64,000 nt of DNA. Origin: Aromatoleum tolulyticum (GTDB taxonomy: Bacteria > Pseudomonadota > Gammaproteobacteria > Burkholderiales > Rhodocyclaceae). The translations under genes and the position numbers were made by a program. Of this stretch, positions 43,903 to 52,915 are shown piece by piece; position 1 is the stretch's first letter, and each line of letters opens with the position of its first letter. The stretch spans positions 248,001-312,000 of the forward strand of contig NZ_FTMD01000005.1 in the NCBI RefSeq assembly GCF_900156155.1, read 5' to 3'. A model generated the notes under the pieces. The model did no database searches. It had not been told where the DNA came from and was given only the letters and a program-made list of their open reading frames with translations.

Positions 43903-45288
43903 TTATCCGCGGGCTGCGGAGCCTGTGCCGACCGCCACTTGGGCGCGGTCCAAGGCCGGTGCCGCAAGCGCATCGTAGAGGGCGCGAGGCGACACCGATT
44001 TGGAGAAGCCGTACGCGATCACCGATGCGGCCATCAGCGGGATCAGCATCTCGTGACTGGCGGTCATCTCCATCACGATCACGAATGATGTGATCGGGGT
44101 GAGCGTCATCCCTGAAAGGAAGGCGACCATCCCCAGGATCATCAGCGCCGGCGCAGCGTTCCCGGGACTCAGGCCGGCGAGGGCCGAACCCACCCCTGCC
44201 CCGACCGCAAGTGCCGGGGCGAAGACCCCACCGGGAATCCGGCTGACGAAGGCCAGCCAGATAACCAGCATTTTCGCCGCGAAGAAGTAGAACGGCAGCG
44301 GGGTGGTGCCCTCCAGCGCCGCCTTCGACTCCGCGTAGCCGGTCGCGTAGGTGGCGCCTCCCGTCACGAGTCCGACAAGCGCTGTCGCGAGTCCGCAGCC
44401 GGCCGCGAAGGCGATCGGGCGCGCCGCGGCGAAATTTCCCAAGCGGCCCGGCAGGCCGGGCGCCGAAGCAACGAGCAGCCGGCTGAACGTGCCGCCCAGG
44501 ATGCCGCCCGCGGCGCCGCACATCAGTACCGGCCAGATGCCGCCGGGCCAGCTGAGAACGGCGGGAGTGCGGCCGAAGTACGTGTAGTTCCCCAGGATGC
44601 CGAGCGACATCAGGCCCGCGAAGATCACCGCCGTCAGCGTCGTGCTGTTCGCGCGGAAGGCGTGATGGCGGCACATCTCCTCGATGGCGAACATGATGCC
44701 GCCGAGGGGAGTGTTGAATGCAGCCGCGATGCCCGCCCCGCTGCCCGCGACGATCAGGTTTCGGCTGGACGCGATGCGGCCGAAACGTCGTCCGGCCAGC
44801 GAATGCATCACCGATGCGCCAATCTGGACGGACGGCCCCTCGCGACCGATGGAGGCCCCGGAGAGCAGGCCGCCCAGCGTCAGAATGACCTTGGCCAAGG
44901 CAATCTTCAGCGACAGCAGCCGGCCGCGTACCTCAGGATCGGGGCTGAGCGAAGCGGCAATCGTCTGCGGGATCCCGCTGCCCTGGGTTGCGGGGAAGAA
45001 GCGGCGGGCGACCCACGCCATGCCGGCAAAACCGGCAGGGGCGACCAGGAGCGACAGCCAAGGCGATGCCACAACGATCCGGGCGTGCAAGTCGATTGCA
45101 TGCTCAGCCCCGATTGCGAAGACGATGGCGATGAGCCCGGCAAGCAGCGCCGCGCCGACGAGGAGGGCGCGTCTGCGCCAATGGCCCACCGAGACGAGTG
45201 GCTTAGTGTAGCGGCGGCCTGTGCGTGCGATCTGGCGGAACGTGCGAGAGGGGCGTTTCTCATCCGTTGGGGGGGTGGGGGGCGACAC
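43903..45288 (-). CDS. CLC-family chloride/proton exchanger
   Basis: About 461 residues from the GTG at 45288. Selectivity-filter and gating motifs are intact: GSGIPQ, GREGPSVQIGA (gating glutamate), GGVFAPALAVGAG and the late ALYDALA tyrosine. IEEM, with the acidic residue used for protons on the inner side in E. coli ClcA, is kept, so this is probably an exchanger and not a channel. About ten or more membrane helices follow a basic N-terminus. The start is uncertain: GTG 45288 has GGAGG but only 3 nt spacing, ATG 45402 has no ribosome-binding site, and the frame is open to 45489 inside the divergent MarR gene. Confidence 0.88.
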   Translation of the reverse strand: MSPPTPPTDEKRPSRTFRQIARTGRRYTKPLVSVGHWRRRALLVGAALLAGLIAIVFAIGAEHAIDLHARIVVASPWLSLLVAPAGFAGMAWVARRFFPATQGSGIPQTIAASLSPDPEVRGRLLSLKIALAKVILTLGGLLSGASIGREGPSVQIGASVMHSLAGRRFGRIASSRNLIVAGSGAGIAAAFNTPLGGIMFAIEEMCRHHAFRANSTTLTAVIFAGLMSLGILGNYTYFGRTPAVLSWPGGIWPVLMCGAAGGILGGTFSRLLVASAPGLPGRLGNFAAARPIAFAAGCGLATALVGLVTGGATYATGYAESKAALEGTTPLPFYFFAAKMLVIWLAFVSRIPGGVFAPALAVGAGVGSALAGLSPGNAAPALMILGMVAFLSGMTLTPITSFVIVMEMTASHEMLIPLMAASVIAYGFSKSVSPRALYDALAAPALDRAQVAVGTGSAARG

Positions 45289-45392
45289 AGTCCTCCGTTG
45301 CGATCGAAGTTCGGAAGGTCCGGATTTGTTGGGAATGAGCGGCGTTTCCGCTACGATATCCGTAAAAGACGGTATGCGGGCATCGACCGTCC

Positions 45393-45418
45393 GCAAAAAC
45401 ATTTGCAAGAATATTTGC
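45393..45418. promoter_or_regulatory. Repeated half-sites in the clc/marR divergent promoter region
   Basis: GCAAAAACATTTGC (5-bp inverted repeat) is followed by a second ATTTGC one helical turn further (ATTTGC at 45401 and 45413). The site lies 38-63 bp before the marR start. MarR proteins usually bind such A/T-rich dyads in their own promoter. Inferred operator. Confidence 0.4.
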
Positions 45419-45455
45419 CGGGTTTCCCGGCATTGGGCAAAGGGGAGCTTCAAGC

Positions 45456-45953
45456 GTGAGCAAGCCGTCTGACCGCAAGCCGCAGGCACAAGTGTCGCCG
45501 CTCTCCGTGCTGCAACGATTCCGCGTGTTGATCCGCACGGCGCAGCGCCATTCCCAGTGGATCGAAAAACAGAGCGGTGTCACCGGTGCGCAACTCTGGG
45601 CGATGCAGGAATTGCTCGAAGAGCCCGGCCTGCGTGTCGGCGAACTCGCCAAACGGATGGCCCTGCATCAGTCGACCGCCTCGAACATGATCGACAAGCT
45701 CGAGACCAACGGCCTTGTCGCAAAGGCACGCAACAGCGCGGACCAGCGGGTCGTGCGCCTGTCGCTGACGGCGGCCGGGCGCGAATTGCTGGCACGGGCG
45801 CCGTCGCCCGCCCGCGGAGTCCTGCCGGAGGCCCTGCGGTTGCTCGATAGCGCGTCCCAGGCACGCCTTCAGGAAGAACTGGACGGCCTGCTGCAGCAGA
45901 TCAAGGACCTCGACGAGGGCTTCGGCATGCAGCCCTTGCCCTTCACCGAGTAA
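45456..45953 (+). CDS. MarR-family transcriptional regulator
   Basis: 165 residues. The winged helix-turn-helix is LRVGELAKRMALHQSTASNMIDKLETNGLVAKARNSAD in two parts, followed by the wing RVVRLSLTAAGREL. A basic N-terminus precedes. GTG at 45456 is supported by GGGGAG eight bases upstream. Divergent from the CLC gene across a region with repeated ATTTGC half-sites, so self-regulation and control of clc are possible. The ligand is unknown. Confidence 0.9.
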   Translation: MSKPSDRKPQAQVSPLSVLQRFRVLIRTAQRHSQWIEKQSGVTGAQLWAMQELLEEPGLRVGELAKRMALHQSTASNMIDKLETNGLVAKARNSADQRVVRLSLTAAGRELLARAPSPARGVLPEALRLLDSASQARLQEELDGLLQQIKDLDEGFGMQPLPFTE

Positions 45954-45986
45954 GCCGCGCGTTCCGCTGCGCCGTCGATCTGGCCG

Positions 45987-47165
45987 TCAGGTCTTCTTCG
46001 ACAGCTGCCGCATCGCGCGTTCGAGCCCTTCGAGCGTCATCGGGTACATGCGCTGGGCCATGATGCCGTTGATGATCTCGATCGACTGCCGATAAGGCCA
46101 CAACCGCTCCGGTTCGGGATTGAGCCACGCCGCGGCCGGCCAGGCGTCGAGCAGGCGGCGCAGCCAGTCGGCGCCCGGTTCACGGTTCATGTGCTCGATC
46201 GATCCGTGCTGGTGCAGGATCTCGTACGGGCTCATCGTCGCGTCGCCGACGAAGATCAGCTTGTAGTCCGGCCCGTACTTGTGGATCAGGTCATGGACCG
46301 GGATCCGCTCCGCATGGCGACGGTGACTGTCGCGCCACACCGACTCGTACACGCAGTTGTGGAAGTAGAAGTGTTCAAGGTGCTTGAATTCGGCCCGGCA
46401 GGCGGAGAACAGCTCCTCACAGGCCTTCACATGGTCGTCCATCGACCCGCCGACATCCAGGAACAGCAGCACCTTGACCGCATTGTGGCGTTCCGGTCGC
46501 ATCATCAGGTCCAGCCAGCCGGCATTGCGGGCAGTCGCCGCAATCGTGCCGTCGAGATCCAGCTCGTCCGCGGCGCCCTCGCGCGCGAAGCGCCTCAGCC
46601 GCCGCAGCGCAACCTTGATGTTGCGCGTGCCGAGTTCCAGCGAATCGTCCAGGTTGCGGTACTCGCGCTTCTCCCACACCTTGATCGCAGTGCGGTTGCC
46701 CGCGGACTCGCCGCCGACCCGGATCCCCTCGGGGTGATAGCCGCTGTTGCCGAACGGTGACTTGCCACCGGTACCGATCCACTTCGAACCGCCCTGATGG
46801 CGGCCCTTCTGTTCCTCGAGGCGCTTGCGGAACTCCTCCATCAGCTTGTCCCAGCCAAGCTTCTCGAGCTGCGCCTTTTCCTCGGGCGACAGGTGCTTCT
46901 TCATCATCGCCTGCAGCCACTCTTCCGGCAGCTCCTTCTCGAGGCCCGGAATCTCCGTCACGCCCTTGAAGTACGCGGCGAAAGCCTGGTCGAAGCGGTC
47001 GTAACGCGACTCATCCTTGACCAGACAGGTGCGGGCGTAGAAGTAGAAATCGTCGATCGCATGGCCGCACACGCCGTCGCGCAGGCCTTCCAGCAGCGTC
47101 AGGAACTCCCGCGTCGACACAGGCAGCTTGCTCGCCTTCAGATGCAGAAAAAAATCGATGAGCAT
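45987..47165 (-). CDS. VWA-domain protein (CoxE-like)
   Basis: 392 residues. The N-terminal half is a charged helical region (LEKELPEEWLQAMMKKHLSPEEKAQ). The C-terminal half is a von Willebrand A domain with the metal-ion-dependent adhesion site FLDVGGSMDDH and a later FVGDATMSP threonine. Such proteins pair with MoxR ATPases as chaperone-like machines for metalloenzyme or membrane-protein maturation. The MoxR gene lies just upstream on the same strand with 167 bp between. Target unknown. Confidence 0.88.
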   Translation of the reverse strand: MLIDFFLHLKASKLPVSTREFLTLLEGLRDGVCGHAIDDFYFYARTCLVKDESRYDRFDQAFAAYFKGVTEIPGLEKELPEEWLQAMMKKHLSPEEKAQLEKLGWDKLMEEFRKRLEEQKGRHQGGSKWIGTGGKSPFGNSGYHPEGIRVGGESAGNRTAIKVWEKREYRNLDDSLELGTRNIKVALRRLRRFAREGAADELDLDGTIAATARNAGWLDLMMRPERHNAVKVLLFLDVGGSMDDHVKACEELFSACRAEFKHLEHFYFHNCVYESVWRDSHRRHAERIPVHDLIHKYGPDYKLIFVGDATMSPYEILHQHGSIEHMNREPGADWLRRLLDAWPAAAWLNPEPERLWPYRQSIEIINGIMAQRMYPMTLEGLERAMRQLSKKT

Positions 47166-47332
47166 GATCCTTGCCCTTCCTCAGGCCTTTCAGCCGTTGA
47201 TCTCGAACGCCCAGGAGAACGCCTGAAAGGGCGCATCCTTCCTGTCGCCTGCGCCATCGCGCGCCTGCGACCCCAGCATCGCGCCGCGGACGACGGAGAT
47301 GAGTCGCTCGAACATGGCCGACCGGCTGCCCG
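47166..47332. other. Spacer between moxR-type and VWA genes with possible short ORF
   Basis: A 41-codon frame (47190-47315, minus strand) begins MFERLISVVRGAML and ends EING. No clear ribosome-binding site or homology is recognised, so it is not called as a gene. CCTTTCAG and CTGAAAGG (47186-47193, 47223-47230) form an 8-bp inverted repeat. Confidence 0.3.
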
Positions 47333-48175
47333 TCAACGGTTGTTGCGCGCCATGAATACGAGCCGCTCGAACAGATGGAGGTCCTGCTCGTTCTTCAGCA
47401 GCGCGCCGGCAAGGGGGGGTACGACCGCCCGCTGGTCCTGGGCGCGCAGCGCCTCGGGCGGGATGTCCTCTGCCACCAGCAGCTTGAGCCAGTCGATCAG
47501 TTCCGAGGTCGTAGGCTTCTTCTTCAGGCCCGGAACGTCGCGCAGGCCGAAGAACACCTCGAGTGCCTCGCGCAGGAGATCCTTCTTCAGGTCCGGGAAA
47601 TGCACGTCCACGATCCGCTGCATCGTGTCGCGGTCGGGGAAGCGGATGTAGTGGAAGAAGCAGCGGCGCAGGAAGGCGTCGGGCAACTCCTTCTCGTTGT
47701 TCGAGGTGATGAAGACGATGGGCCGATGGCGCGCCTGGATCGTCTTGCGCGTCTCGTACACGTGGAATTCCATGCGATCGAGTTCGCGCAGCAGGTCGTT
47801 GGGAAATTCGATGTCCGCCTTGTCGACCTCGTCGATCAGCACCACGCACGGGCTTTCCGATTCGAAGGCCTGCCACAGCACGCCCTTGACGATGTAATTC
47901 GCGATGTCCTTGACCCGGTCGTCGCCAAGCTGCGAGTCGCGCAGGCGCGAAACGGCATCGTATTCGTACAGGCCCTGCTGCGCCTTGGTGGTCGACTTGA
48001 TGTGCCACTGCAGCAGCGGCAGGCCGAGCGCTGCGGCCACCTCTTCGGCCAGCATGGTCTTGCCCGTGCCGGGCTCGCCCTTGATCAGGAGCGGTCGCTG
48101 CAGCTTGATCGCCGCGTTCACCGCGAGCATCAGGTCGGGGGTGGCAACGTAATCGCGTGATCCTTCGAAGCGCAT
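47333..48175 (-). CDS. MoxR-family AAA+ ATPase
   Basis: 280 residues. Walker A is KGEPGTGKTMLAEE, Walker B VVLIDEVDKADIEF, sensor 1 PIVFITSNNEKELPDAFLRRCFF. The family works with VWA proteins, and the next gene downstream encodes one, so the pair probably forms a MoxR-VWA maturation chaperone. Cytoplasmic. The upstream gene on the same strand (receiver/kinase) is 47 bp away and may or may not be cotranscribed. Confidence 0.93.
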   Translation of the reverse strand: MRFEGSRDYVATPDLMLAVNAAIKLQRPLLIKGEPGTGKTMLAEEVAAALGLPLLQWHIKSTTKAQQGLYEYDAVSRLRDSQLGDDRVKDIANYIVKGVLWQAFESESPCVVLIDEVDKADIEFPNDLLRELDRMEFHVYETRKTIQARHRPIVFITSNNEKELPDAFLRRCFFHYIRFPDRDTMQRIVDVHFPDLKKDLLREALEVFFGLRDVPGLKKKPTTSELIDWLKLLVAEDIPPEALRAQDQRAVVPPLAGALLKNEQDLHLFERLVFMARNNR

Positions 48176-48222
48176 GGGGGTTCCTCTCGTTGGCGAACCC
48201 CGATTATATGGGCTCCACCAAC

Positions 48223-49374
48223 TCAGGACACCAGGTCTTCAGTAGTATCGGCCGGTATCGGCCATTCGAGATGGAAGGTTGCGCCCTGTCCGGGAGTGCT
48301 TTCGGCCCAGCAACGTCCCTGCATGCGCGCGGCTGCCTTGCGCACGATCGCCAGTCCGATCCCCGTGCCGGGGTACTCGTCGTCGCGGTGAAGCCGATGA
48401 AATAGCTCGAAAATGCGCTCGTGGTGACGCATGTCGAAGCCGATGCCGTTGTCGTGCACGGAGATGCGGCACCGGCCGGCCTTGCTGGCGCACGTGATCA
48501 CGATGCGTGGACTCGCCGCCCCGGCCGAAAATTTCAGCGCGTTGCCGAGCAGGTTGCGCAACGCATGCATCAGGCCGCTGCGGTCCGCCACGATCGAGGT
48601 GCAGGAAGGCGCAAGCTCCACCACGGCGCCGCTGCGGCCGATTTCGTCGCTGAAGTCCGCGATCAGCCATGACGTCAGTTCCCGCACGTCGATCTTCTCG
48701 AAGGCCGCCGGAGTGCGTTCGACGCGCGAGTATTCGAGCAGATCGTCGATCAGGAGGCCCATGCGCTCGGTACCCTCCAGGATTCTTTCCAGAGAGGACC
48801 GGCCATCCGCGGAAAGCCGCGCGGCTTCGCTCGAAGCAAGCAGGCTGCCGTAGCCGTTGATGGCGCGAAGCGGCGACTTGAGATCGTGCGCGACGGCGTA
48901 GGTGAAACTCTCCAGCTCGCGATTGGCCCCACGCAGTGCCGCGTTGGTGCGCTCCAGTTCGTCGCGCGATCTTTCGAGATCGCGGTACAAGCCCAGCGTG
49001 CGCATCGCCGACCGAAGCTTCGCCTCGAGAATCTCGAACTCCACTGGTTTCACGAGGTAATCGTCGCCGCCGGCGTGAAGTCCTTCGACCAGATTGGCGC
49101 AACCGCCGAGTACGGTCATGTAGATCACGGGCACCCAGCGGCCACCGCACATCGACTTGATCCGCCGCGTCGTCTCGAAACCGTCGATGCCCGGCAGCAT
49201 GACGTCCATGAGCACAAGATCCGAGGGCGCGGTGGCGAACAGGTCGAGCGCCATTTCCCCGGTTGCCGCGAGCTGGACCTTCTGCCCGAGGCTCTGCAAC
49301 AGCATGACCATGCGTTCGCCCTGGAGCGGATCGTCTTCCACGAGCAGGATCGAAAGTTCCGGTAGCGCTTCCAT
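48223..49374 (-). CDS. Receiver-histidine kinase hybrid
   Basis: 383 residues. The N-terminal receiver has the acidic pair VEDD, the phospho-acceptor aspartate in LVLMDVMLPGIDG and lysine in LVKPVEF. A short coiled coil (YRDLERSRDELERTNAALRG) leads to a HisKA domain with AVAHDLKSPLRAI (phospho-histidine) and a HATPase domain (N box NLLGNALKFS, G boxes DNGIGFD and GTGIGLAIV). No membrane helix, so it is a soluble kinase whose own receiver takes input from another kinase. The organisation resembles phytochrome-type DHp/HATPase units. Output partner not seen. Confidence 0.92.
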   Translation of the reverse strand: MEALPELSILLVEDDPLQGERMVMLLQSLGQKVQLAATGEMALDLFATAPSDLVLMDVMLPGIDGFETTRRIKSMCGGRWVPVIYMTVLGGCANLVEGLHAGGDDYLVKPVEFEILEAKLRSAMRTLGLYRDLERSRDELERTNAALRGANRELESFTYAVAHDLKSPLRAINGYGSLLASSEAARLSADGRSSLERILEGTERMGLLIDDLLEYSRVERTPAAFEKIDVRELTSWLIADFSDEIGRSGAVVELAPSCTSIVADRSGLMHALRNLLGNALKFSAGAASPRIVITCASKAGRCRISVHDNGIGFDMRHHERIFELFHRLHRDDEYPGTGIGLAIVRKAAARMQGRCWAESTPGQGATFHLEWPIPADTTEDLVS

Positions 49375-49438
49375 GTCCGGCAGGACTCCTCGGGAACGCG
49401 CCCGTGAGCTGGGCTGCGTCAGCGCAGTCTACACCGCA

Positions 49439-49864
49439 TCAACCGGCGCGACGAAGCACGCAGCTGACATATGCCTCGCCGTCGGGTTGCCGGTTGTTCC
49501 GCTGTGCATCGAACATCGTCTCGCCGAGGCACTCGAGGACGTCGTGCAGGGCAGCGTGGCGATCGCCGCGGCGCGCCTGGCAGGACTCGAACGCGGCGCG
49601 CAAGCCGGGGGGCTGGTCGATAGAGAGCTGTTCCTCGATTGCGAGATGCAGCGAGAGATGCAGGAAGGGATTGAGCTGTCCGCCTTCCGGTGGAAACTCC
49701 TTGCTGACTGCGTCGGGATCCTCGAGCAGCGCGTGGTATTCCGGGTGGAGCAGGACAAGGTCGTTGGCCATGTGCTCGATCGGCGTCAGGACCTCCTTCG
49801 CGCGGTATTTCCGCCAGCTGTCGATGAAGAAGGTACGGACCTGATCGCGGGATGGATTGAACAT
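49439..49864 (-). CDS. DUF1841 family protein
   Basis: 141 residues. It starts MFNPSRDQVRTFFIDSWRKY and has NPFLHLSLHLAIEEQLSID, the histidine-rich core typical of DUF1841, and LHDVLECLGETMFDAQRN near the end. These small cytoplasmic proteins occur next to nth in many betaproteobacteria and have no known function. It lies 21 bp after nth on the same strand. Confidence 0.88.
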   Translation of the reverse strand: MFNPSRDQVRTFFIDSWRKYRAKEVLTPIEHMANDLVLLHPEYHALLEDPDAVSKEFPPEGGQLNPFLHLSLHLAIEEQLSIDQPPGLRAAFESCQARRGDRHAALHDVLECLGETMFDAQRNNRQPDGEAYVSCVLRRAG

Positions 49865-49885
49865 TTGGTCTCGGTCGGTGGGGGG

Positions 49886-50518
49886 TTAGACGGTCTTGTC
49901 GCGGTACTCGCACAAGTCGCGCACGAGGCACTCGCCGCATTTGGGCTTGCGCGCGGTGCACACGTAGCGGCCGTGCAGGATGAGCCAGTGGTGGGCGTCC
50001 CGCAGGTAGTCCTTGGGCACGCGTCGCATCAGCGCGTGCTCCACGGCCAGAACATCCTTGCCGGGCGCCAGCCCGGTGCGGTTGGCAAGGCGGAAGATGT
50101 GCGTATCGACAGCCATCACCGGCTCGCCGAATACCGTGTTCAACACCACGTTGGCAGTCTTCCGCCCGACGCCGGGCAGCGCCTCCAGCGCGGCGCGGTC
50201 GCGCGGCACCTCGCCGCGGTGGCGTTCGAGCAGCAGGTGCGACAGCGCGACCACGTTCCTTGCCTTGTTGCGATACAGGCCGATGGTGCGGATATGCGCG
50301 GCGACGCCTTCCTCGCCCAGGGTGATGATCGCCTCCGGCGTCGGCGCATCCGCGAACAGCCCTCGCGTCGCGAGGTTCACGCTCTTGTCGGTCGCCTGGG
50401 CGGACAGGACCACGGCCACCAGCAGCTGGAACGGCGATCCATATTCGAGTTCGGTCGTCGGATGCGGATTTGCTTCGGCGAGACGGCGAAAGAACTCGCG
50501 AATGGACTCCCGCTTCAT
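49886..50518 (-). CDS. nth: Endonuclease III
   Basis: 210 residues. The helix-hairpin-helix LPGVGRKTANVVLN includes the catalytic lysine, VDTHIFRLANR gives the catalytic aspartate, and the C-terminal CTARKPKCGECLVRDLC holds the four cysteines of the [4Fe-4S] cluster. It excises oxidised pyrimidines in base excision repair. The ATG at 50518 gives the usual length. It follows rnfE by 14 bp, the standard rnf-nth order. Confidence 0.97.
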   Translation of the reverse strand: MKRESIREFFRRLAEANPHPTTELEYGSPFQLLVAVVLSAQATDKSVNLATRGLFADAPTPEAIITLGEEGVAAHIRTIGLYRNKARNVVALSHLLLERHRGEVPRDRAALEALPGVGRKTANVVLNTVFGEPVMAVDTHIFRLANRTGLAPGKDVLAVEHALMRRVPKDYLRDAHHWLILHGRYVCTARKPKCGECLVRDLCEYRDKTV

Positions 50519-50532
50519 GCCCGCTGCCGGAT

Positions 50533-51231
50533 TCAGGCCGCGGACGCCGGCTGGTCGGCTGCCGGAGCCATGGGGCCCTGTGCTGCGGACTTCCGTTTCG
50601 CGGCGCGAGTGCGGATCACGTTCGACAGCGCGATCAGGCACGCGAGAGTGAAGAACGCGCCGGGAGGAAGGATGCCGATCAGGAAGCCCGGATAGTCGGG
50701 GCCGAACACGGAAATCGGGGAAAGGCCCGGAAAGAGCATCTCGATACCGGAGAACAGGGTGCCGTTGCCCGCCAGTTCGCGCAGTCCGCCGAGGACGGAA
50801 AGAAGGCAGACGAGGCCCAGGCCCATCATGATGCCGTCGACGGTGGACGAAACCGGATCGTTTTTCGCTGCATAGGCCTCGACGCGCGCAAGGACGATGC
50901 AGTTCGTCACGATCAGCGGGATGAAGATGCCCAGCACGAGATAGAGATCGTGGAAGTACGCATTGAAGGCGAGGTCGACGACCGTCGTCAGAGCCGCGAT
51001 GATCAGGATGAAGACCGGGATGCGGATCTCGTAGGGGATGAAGTTCCGCAGCGACGCGACGGCAAGGTTCGATACCGCCATCACCATCACGGTGGCCAGT
51101 CCCAGGCTCGCCGCATTCACGATACTCGTGCTCACGGCGAGAATGGGGCACAGGCCGAGCAACTGCACGAGGCCGGTGTTCTGGCGCCACAGGCCGTTCC
51201 AGGCCGCTTCGCGAAAGCTTTGCAGATTCAT
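50533..51231 (-). CDS. rnfE: Rnf complex subunit E
   Basis: 232 residues, six hydrophobic helices. Family markers are NTGLVQLLGLCPILAVSTS near the N-terminus and IPLIVTNCIVLARVEAYA, each with a conserved cysteine, plus PPGAFFTLACLIA. RnfE pairs with the homologous RnfA and belongs to the membrane core of the ion-translocating ferredoxin:NAD oxidoreductase. The C-terminus is extended with a basic Ala-rich tail. The start at 51231 has GAGA-type upstream sequence and lies 13 bp after rnfG. Confidence 0.95.
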   Translation of the reverse strand: MNLQSFREAAWNGLWRQNTGLVQLLGLCPILAVSTSIVNAASLGLATVMVMAVSNLAVASLRNFIPYEIRIPVFILIIAALTTVVDLAFNAYFHDLYLVLGIFIPLIVTNCIVLARVEAYAAKNDPVSSTVDGIMMGLGLVCLLSVLGGLRELAGNGTLFSGIEMLFPGLSPISVFGPDYPGFLIGILPPGAFFTLACLIALSNVIRTRAAKRKSAAQGPMAPAADQPASAA

Positions 51232-51244
51232 TGAGCGTTCTCCG

Positions 51245-51907
51245 TCAGAGTCTTCCGCCCGCCTGTACGGCGAACAGCGCATCGCGTTGGCGGATTGCGT
51301 AGTCGACGGCCCGTGCGGTCGCGTTCGTCACTGCGCGGGCGCTGATCGTGGCGCCGCTGCGGTAGGTGAAGGTTCCGCCGTCGCGCTTGACCTTCCATTT
51401 TTCCGTCCCGACGTCCGTGAACGACACGCCGCTAAACTGTCCGATCCACGGTTGCGATTTGTTGCGGTCCTTGTTCGGATCGATGTAGTCGCCCAAGCCC
51501 GGTGTTTCTCGGTGTCCCGTGACACGGACGCCGCTCACGCGTCCATCGACGCCGACCGCGATCACCAGCTGGATCCGTCCCGCGTAACCGTCGGGTGCCA
51601 CAACCTCCATCACCAGTGCGGCGGGCTGGTCGGCCAGGCGCGCACGATAGATATGTCCGCCCTGATCGAGGCCGAGTTCCGGGGTCGGGCCGAGCGTGAC
51701 GGAATCGTCCAGCAGCATGTTGTCGTAGGAGGAGGGCGGCAGCACCTCCCTGATCAGGCGCATCTTCCCTTCCAGCGCAGAGGCCTCGATCGCCGGACGG
51801 GTGAGTTCGAAGGTCGCCGACATGAGCGCCGTGAACACGACGGTGAACAGCACCATGATGCCGGCCGTTCGCACGGAAGTCCGCGCTGCAGTGTAACGGG
51901 CGCTCAT
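51245..51907 (-). CDS. rnfG: Rnf complex subunit G (FMN-binding)
   Basis: 220 residues. An N-terminal membrane anchor (TAGIMVLFTVVFTALMSATF) precedes a periplasmic FMN-binding domain with GHRETPGLGDYID and the flavinylation site YRSGATISARAVTNA, in which the threonine carries covalent FMN. It passes electrons within the Rnf complex. The ATGA overlap with rnfD fixes the start. Confidence 0.95.
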   Translation of the reverse strand: MSARYTAARTSVRTAGIMVLFTVVFTALMSATFELTRPAIEASALEGKMRLIREVLPPSSYDNMLLDDSVTLGPTPELGLDQGGHIYRARLADQPAALVMEVVAPDGYAGRIQLVIAVGVDGRVSGVRVTGHRETPGLGDYIDPNKDRNKSQPWIGQFSGVSFTDVGTEKWKVKRDGGTFTYRSGATISARAVTNATARAVDYAIRQRDALFAVQAGGRL

Positions 51908-52914
51908 CGTGCCTTGTCTCCCCTGTGGCCGAAGACCCGCGGTTGCGTATTCATGTCGATCAGCGGTACGCAGATGTTCAGCAGAAGCACCGCGAAGGCG
52001 ACGCCTTCGGGGAAGGCGCCGAAGCTGCGGATGATATAGGCCACCAACGCAATGCAGGCGGCGAAGATCAGCTTGCCGCGCGGCGTGGTCGCGCCCGAGA
52101 CCGGGTCGGTGACGATGAAGAACGCACCCAGCATGGCGCCGCCGCTCGCGAGATGGAACAGCGGGGACGCGTAATGCGCGGGATCGGTGAGCCAGAATGC
52201 CGCCGAGATCGCCGCGAGCGTGCCGAGGAAGGCCGCGGGCATGTGCCACGTGATGATTCCCCGTGCCAGCAGATACAGCCCGCCGAGCGCATAGGCCGGT
52301 GCCAGCCATTCCCACCCGCGACCACTGACGAGGCCGAAGTTTCCGCCCTGGCTCATGATGGATTGAACCGTCGCCCCTGCAGTCCGCAGGCCGGTCTTGA
52401 TCGTGTCGAGCGCAGTGGCGCTCGTAATGGCGTCGAGTTCGCGTGCCCCGCCGAGCACCAGCCCCAGCTGCGTCGCGAAGTCCAGCTGGCCGGCGGCCGG
52501 CCACTGCGACATGAGGGCAGGGAAGGCGACAATCATCGCGCAGTACGCGACCATCGCGGGGTTGAACGGGTTCTGTCCGAGTCCGCCATAGAGATGCTTG
52601 ACCGCAATGATCGCGATCAGTACGCCGAGCACGGTTGCCCACCAGGGCAGGATGGGCGGAAAGCACAGCGCAAGCAGCCATGCGGTGACCACGGCCGATA
52701 GATCGGACAACGCGGGTGCGAGGGGCCTGCCGCGCAGCTTGAGCACCAGTGCCTCGCCGGCCAGTGCCGCGATCGTCGCGATTGCGAGGTTGACGAGCAC
52801 GACCGCGGCGATCTGTGACGCATATACGATGATTGCGGGAATCAGCGCGGTGAGGACCGCCAGCATGACCCCCTGGACGCTGGCCGGTTTGCGGATATAC
52901 GGAGAATTGATCAT
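51904..52914 (-). CDS. rnfD: Rnf complex subunit D (FMN-binding membrane protein)
   Basis: 336 residues, eight or more hydrophobic helices in the NqrB/RnfD family. The flavinylation motif DPVSGATTPRGKLIFA is present, as are GGLGQNPFNPAMV and the LRGRPLAPALSDLSA loop. It carries covalent FMN on the periplasmic side and is part of the ion channel with RnfA/E. One base separates it from rnfC upstream and it overlaps rnfG downstream. Confidence 0.95.
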   Translation of the reverse strand: MINSPYIRKPASVQGVMLAVLTALIPAIIVYASQIAAVVLVNLAIATIAALAGEALVLKLRGRPLAPALSDLSAVVTAWLLALCFPPILPWWATVLGVLIAIIAVKHLYGGLGQNPFNPAMVAYCAMIVAFPALMSQWPAAGQLDFATQLGLVLGGARELDAITSATALDTIKTGLRTAGATVQSIMSQGGNFGLVSGRGWEWLAPAYALGGLYLLARGIITWHMPAAFLGTLAAISAAFWLTDPAHYASPLFHLASGGAMLGAFFIVTDPVSGATTPRGKLIFAACIALVAYIIRSFGAFPEGVAFAVLLLNICVPLIDMNTQPRVFGHRGDKAR

Positions 52915-52915
52915 G

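Noticed and set aside
48177-48201. GGGGTTC/GAACCCC inverted repeat at the MoxR gene start
   Set aside because: Only 7-bp arms with an 11-nt loop and no T tract; no clear regulatory meaning beyond chance in GC-rich DNA.
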